Source: Methanosarcinales archaeon (lineage in GTDB: Archaea > Halobacteriota > Methanosarcinia > Methanosarcinales > Methanocomedenaceae). From it: a DNA stretch of 37,463 bases. Position 1 is the stretch's first letter. Every line of letters begins with the position of its first letter. The DNA lies in assembly GCA_021108405.1 (NCBI GenBank), contig JAIOQW010000352.1:1-37463 (forward strand), written 5' to 3'. The notes under the pieces are model-generated. The model made no database searches. It saw nothing but the letters and a program-made list of their open reading frames with translations, and was not told where the DNA came from. Positions 34,505 to 37,463 of this stretch are shown here, piece by piece. Made by a program: the position numbers and the translations under genes.

Positions 34505-34577
34505 TAGCCCGGCACGGATTCGAACCGAGGTCGGGGGATCCAGGGTCCCCCATGCTTGACCGCTACACTACCGGGCT
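34505..34577 (-). tRNA. tRNA-Gln (anticodon CTG)
   Basis: Folds as a 73-base tRNA: acceptor AGCCCGG/CCGGGCT with discriminator A, D-arm GTGT...GCAT with AGCGGTCAA loop, anticodon stem GGGGA/TCCCC with loop CCCTGGA, short variable loop, T-arm CTCGG/CCGTG with TTCGAAT loop. Positions 34-36 read CTG (Gln). A1-T72 is typical of archaeal tRNA-Gln. Two oddities are C at position 33 instead of T, and a T-T mismatch in the second pair of the T-stem. CCA is not encoded. No intron. Confidence 0.85.
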
Positions 34578-34726
34578 GCGAACATTTCATTATACTTTAT
34601 CACCTATAAGTCTAACGGAACGACATCTGACAATCCCCCTCGAAAGATTAAAGTATCTTTAATTCCAAGTAATGGCAATTCAATGTCTTCTAATAAAGAA
34701 TATAAGTGTGCTCATGTATGTTTGCC

Positions 34727-34757
34727 AGTAAGTCCTAACGTAAGTGAGGATTTACTT
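34727..34757 (+). other. Imperfect hairpin upstream of the CcmF-like gene
   Basis: AGTAAGTCCT (34727-34736) faces AGGATTTACT (34747-34756), 10 pairs with one G-T, over a 10-base loop. It ends about 20 bases before the ATG at 34778, in the probable leader. The AGTCCTAACG/GAGGATTT core loosely resembles module A, but the similarity is too weak to class it there. The rest of 34578-34777 shows no gene. Confidence 0.45.
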
Positions 34758-34777
34758 AAAATATCGGTGAAGAAGAA

Positions 34778-37024
34778 ATGATAAATTACGGCACACTCTT
34801 ACTTAATTGTACATTATTATTAAGCGTCCTGTCAATTATTTTACTGATATATAGAGAGTATTCTAATAAAAAGAATGTTGTAGGACTTGCCGCATGGACT
34901 ATCAGGATATCTGCTTTGCTTTCCACTTCTACTTTCCTATTGTTGATATATTATTTTTTGACATCTGATTTCAGGTTCACTTATATTACCCAGAATTCTT
35001 CCACATTGTTGAGTACTTTCTATAAATTTGCAGCTACTATTGCTGTACAGGACGGAGCTTTGCTGCTCTGGAGTGCCCTGATTTTCATTCAGGCAGTATG
35101 GATCAGTGAAAAATACGGTCTTGATGTAACATTCTACAGACGCATGCAGATTATTATGCTGATTATGGGTGCTCTGTTCACGTTTGTTATTATTTTTAAG
35201 TCAAGCATGTACCCTTTTGGAACCTGGTTTGATGCCTGGGGTAGTCAGTACAGTCTCATTACTGAAGATTATGCTTTTTCGGAAGGTGCCGGACTGCGTC
35301 CTGTATTGAAAGATCCGATCATGGCAATACATCCTCCAACCCAGTTCATTGCGTATGCCACTACTCTTATACCGTTTGCTGCCGGACTATCTTACCTGCT
35401 AACGCCTGGAGTGGGTAAAAAATGGGAACAAGTACAACGTCAGTGGATACGGATCTCCTGGTTCTTTATGTCAGTAACACTCATCCTCGGAGGTGCATGG
35501 ATATATAAGCTGGCACAATGGGGTACTCTATCCGGCACAGGTAATATCTGGGCATGGGACCCGTATGAGACAACTCCGTTCATTGTGTGGTTAGTGATCA
35601 CTTTGTTCATGCATTTAGCATATAAATACCGGACAAATAACGAGTATGAGAACCTGACACCGTTACTCGGGACTCTTACTTTTATTTCATCACTCTATGC
35701 GGGCTGGGTAGCACGAAGCGGTGCTATTTCTTCTACTCATGATCTTGGTAAATTACCCAGTTCTGATATTTTTTTCTTTGCTACTGTTATATCGCTGGCT
35801 GTGGTGCTTATCCTTACATTTAAGAAGATAAAGGATATCCAGGACGAAGAAGGAGAGGGGAAACCACTCCTGAGCGAATCGCATGTATTTGACCTGAGCG
35901 CTATATTGTTCGTGATACTTACTTTTATTGCGTTTTTTGGCATCTCTGCACCTATTTTTTCTAATATTGTACTGGACCAGAATGCAAACCCGACGCAGAG
36001 GGAATTCTTTAATACCCTGACATATCCGTTCACTATGATACTGCTGATCTTGATAGGTATATGTTTGCCGTTTAAAGCAATAACAAAAAGGATCGGTGCA
36101 AAGAAGTATATTAGTATAGCAGGTGTTGTTCTGCTGCTTAGCATGATACTTGCATGTTTTTCACCGGGACCTGAATTTGATGTGATAAACCATTCCAGTG
36201 AGTTCTACGGATCAGCTTCCGGATTTACTCAAATGCTGGGCAGCCTGTCACTGCTTAGTTTTGTTCCTGTATTTATTTTTGCACTGGCAGCTATAGTTTA
36301 TAGGTTTGTTATAGATATTCGTAGTATAAAAGATAAAAAGAAAATGATCAAGCCTGCCGGAATAACTTTGATCCATCTGGGTACGATCATGTTACTGCTC
36401 GGAGTGATAACCAGCCAGTCTTTTGATCTTACTTACAGGTTCAGTTATGATGAATCTGAATTGGGTGATATTATTGATATCAATACTGCACACCTTGACG
36501 ATTACGGGACAACAAAAGATTGCAGCGATAAGCCAATGGGTTTGCAGTTGATTCCGGATGAGAATGGTAACCTGGTTCATACTCAGAGTACTAATGATCG
36601 TATGGTCAAGGATCTTACAAAGTATGCTTATCATGTTAATCTCTATAAAGGCAGTAAATTGATATCATCCGGTGAGGTACTTTATTGGACTGAACTTCAT
36701 GATGAGAACCTGGACGGGCATCTTGATGATGTTGAATGGACGAAGATAATGGATGATGAAAATCTATTAACGTCGTATCATGTAAAATACGGTGGAAGGA
36801 CAGGGAACAGTTATCTTTTTGTGGTTAAGGAAATTCCTCTTATTAGTTTTGTATGGATCGGTGCTTTGATCATGTGCCTGGGTGTATTGCTGGTGGCATA
36901 TCATCAGTATCTGTTTACTAATGCGGATATCGGTGTGAGGGAAGTGCAACGCAGGACATCACAACAGGAAAAAGGCAGTGTTGCTGCGAAATATGAGCAA
37001 ATGATGAGGGATGAACTTAAATAG
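34778..37024 (+). CDS. ccmF: CcmF/NrfE-type cytochrome c biogenesis haem lyase
   Basis: 748 residues with about 13-15 predicted membrane helices. Family landmarks: FYKFAATIAVQDGALLLWSA, the His-bearing HPPTQFIAYATTLIPFAAGL near residue 188, the tryptophan-rich haem-handling loop NIWAWDPYETTPFIVWLV near 258, and GWVARSGAISSTHDLG near 311. A large extracytoplasmic domain (about 560-700) precedes the last helix. CcmF ligates haem to CxxCH apocytochromes outside the membrane. A C-terminal cytosolic tail is basic. Its presence implies c-type, possibly multihaem, cytochromes. Monocistronic here; partner ccm genes are not in the window. Confidence 0.9.
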   Translation: MINYGTLLLNCTLLLSVLSIILLIYREYSNKKNVVGLAAWTIRISALLSTSTFLLLIYYFLTSDFRFTYITQNSSTLLSTFYKFAATIAVQDGALLLWSALIFIQAVWISEKYGLDVTFYRRMQIIMLIMGALFTFVIIFKSSMYPFGTWFDAWGSQYSLITEDYAFSEGAGLRPVLKDPIMAIHPPTQFIAYATTLIPFAAGLSYLLTPGVGKKWEQVQRQWIRISWFFMSVTLILGGAWIYKLAQWGTLSGTGNIWAWDPYETTPFIVWLVITLFMHLAYKYRTNNEYENLTPLLGTLTFISSLYAGWVARSGAISSTHDLGKLPSSDIFFFATVISLAVVLILTFKKIKDIQDEEGEGKPLLSESHVFDLSAILFVILTFIAFFGISAPIFSNIVLDQNANPTQREFFNTLTYPFTMILLILIGICLPFKAITKRIGAKKYISIAGVVLLLSMILACFSPGPEFDVINHSSEFYGSASGFTQMLGSLSLLSFVPVFIFALAAIVYRFVIDIRSIKDKKKMIKPAGITLIHLGTIMLLLGVITSQSFDLTYRFSYDESELGDIIDINTAHLDDYGTTKDCSDKPMGLQLIPDENGNLVHTQSTNDRMVKDLTKYAYHVNLYKGSKLISSGEVLYWTELHDENLDGHLDDVEWTKIMDDENLLTSYHVKYGGRTGNSYLFVVKEIPLISFVWIGALIMCLGVLLVAYHQYLFTNADIGVREVQRRTSQQEKGSVAAKYEQMMRDELK

Positions 37025-37105
37025 AAATTAATCCTAATCGATCATTTGTATAGTATCCGGATCGAAATGATTTGATATGTGTTCATGGTATGGTGATTTA
37101 ATTTT

Positions 37106-37463
37106 TTAAACCTCAACGCCTACTTTATTCGTTATTTTTGCCATTGTGTTTTTAATGTAAGAAATTACCTTGTTAAATGCTTTTAATAACTCCATACTTG
37201 AGGCAATTTTTAAAATATTTTGGTAGCATATCGCCGATTCAATAGCTGTTTCAGCAAGTATCAGATTCTTTGCAAGTCCATATAATTTTAATTCATCCGA
37301 AGGAATTTCATTAATATCTTTAAATTCATCAAGATATTTCTTAGTAACATTTTCCAATTGATGAAAAACACAGAAAGAATGCGCAACATTTGGAAAAATC
37401 ATTTCTGCGGATCCAATAATTGCATCATCTTCATCAGAAACAATTTTCAAAATATCTCCTTCA
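37106..37463 (-). mobile_element. Transposase, MULE-type catalytic domain, cut by window edge
   Basis: The frame is open to the right end of the window, so the N-terminal part is missing from view; about 118 residues are visible. KIVSDEDDAIIGSAEMIFPN followed by HSFCVFHQLENVTKKYL is the second catalytic Asp and the C-x-F-H region of MULE/IS256-like DDE transposases. The visible C-terminal part (about 80 residues after that motif) is shorter than in many full-length relatives, so it may be truncated. I see no terminal inverted repeat between 37025 and 37105. Confidence 0.7.

Noticed and set aside
34482-34553. Longer N-terminus of the family 2 glycosyltransferase
   Set aside because: It translates part of the tRNA-Gln gene; the ATG at 34481 gives the normal GT-A start.
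34505-34577. Reading the tRNA as Ser (GGA) or Pro (TGG)
   Set aside because: Shifting the loop to put T at position 33 breaks the five-pair anticodon stem; the 7-base loop with closed stem gives CTG, and A1-T72 fits Gln.

Overview
This is an archaeal chromosomal window, most likely from the Methanosarcinales and their anaerobic methane- or alkane-oxidising relatives (ANME-2, GoM-Arc1 type). The evidence is a proteasome-activating nucleotidase, the basal factor aMBF1, archaeosine tRNA-guanine transglycosylase, methanogen-associated proteins of unknown function (DUF356-, DUF447-, DUF2111- and DUF2119-like), a CitG-like protein often linked to methanopterin-type C1 metabolism, and a CcmF-type haem lyase implying c-type cytochromes. 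The lineage is inferred from gene content and low GC, not from a marker tree.

Layout. 1-8.1 kb is housekeeping: a minus-strand operon joined by 4-base overlaps (argD, hisC, an AK6-like adenylate kinase, a CDP-alcohol phosphatidyltransferase), then a Roadblock protein and PAN on the same strand, aMBF1 divergent from PAN, a DUF356-like gene, and a DUF1015-like/universal stress protein pair. 8.1-20.7 kb is an accessory cell-surface region. It holds three sets of a secreted protein 'A' (signal peptide, Ig-like domain, C-terminal beta domain) next to a protein 'B' (signal peptide, repeated beta-sandwich domains, C-terminal membrane tail, PGF-CTERM-like in two of three). Around them are a DUF11-type protein, an eight-repeat propeller lipoprotein, a membrane-bound winged-helix regulator, a small protein with a SipW/TasA-like N-terminus and a thrombospondin-type-3 calcium-binding lipoprotein. 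This is the best candidate for an undescribed system: a duplicated archaeal surface-fibre or surface-layer module with its own regulator.

20.8-34.6 kb returns to core metabolism: DUF447 and CitG-like genes with a coiled-coil gene, leuB/leuD with a small thioredoxin-like gene, a VapBC toxin-antitoxin pair, DUF2119, tandem DUF2111 genes, a complete UDP-GlcNAc operon (glmU-like, glmS, glmM), tgtA, a family-2 glycosyltransferase and a tRNA-Gln. 34.8-37.0 kb encodes the CcmF-like protein, and the right edge cuts a MULE-type transposase.

A second striking signal is a composite palindromic repeat made of up to four hairpin modules (here A, B, C, D). It occurs in three near-complete copies (1-88 minus; 26242-26351 plus; 27030-27141 plus), one A+D copy (5797-5853) and solitary modules (15923, 23665, 27148). 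Stem bases change in compensating pairs between copies, which points to selection on, or generation of, the folded form. UDP-GlcNAc synthesis, the dolichyl-phosphate-sugar-synthase-like glycosyltransferase and the many N-x-S/T sites in the surface proteins would fit together as an N-glycosylated envelope, but that link is inference.
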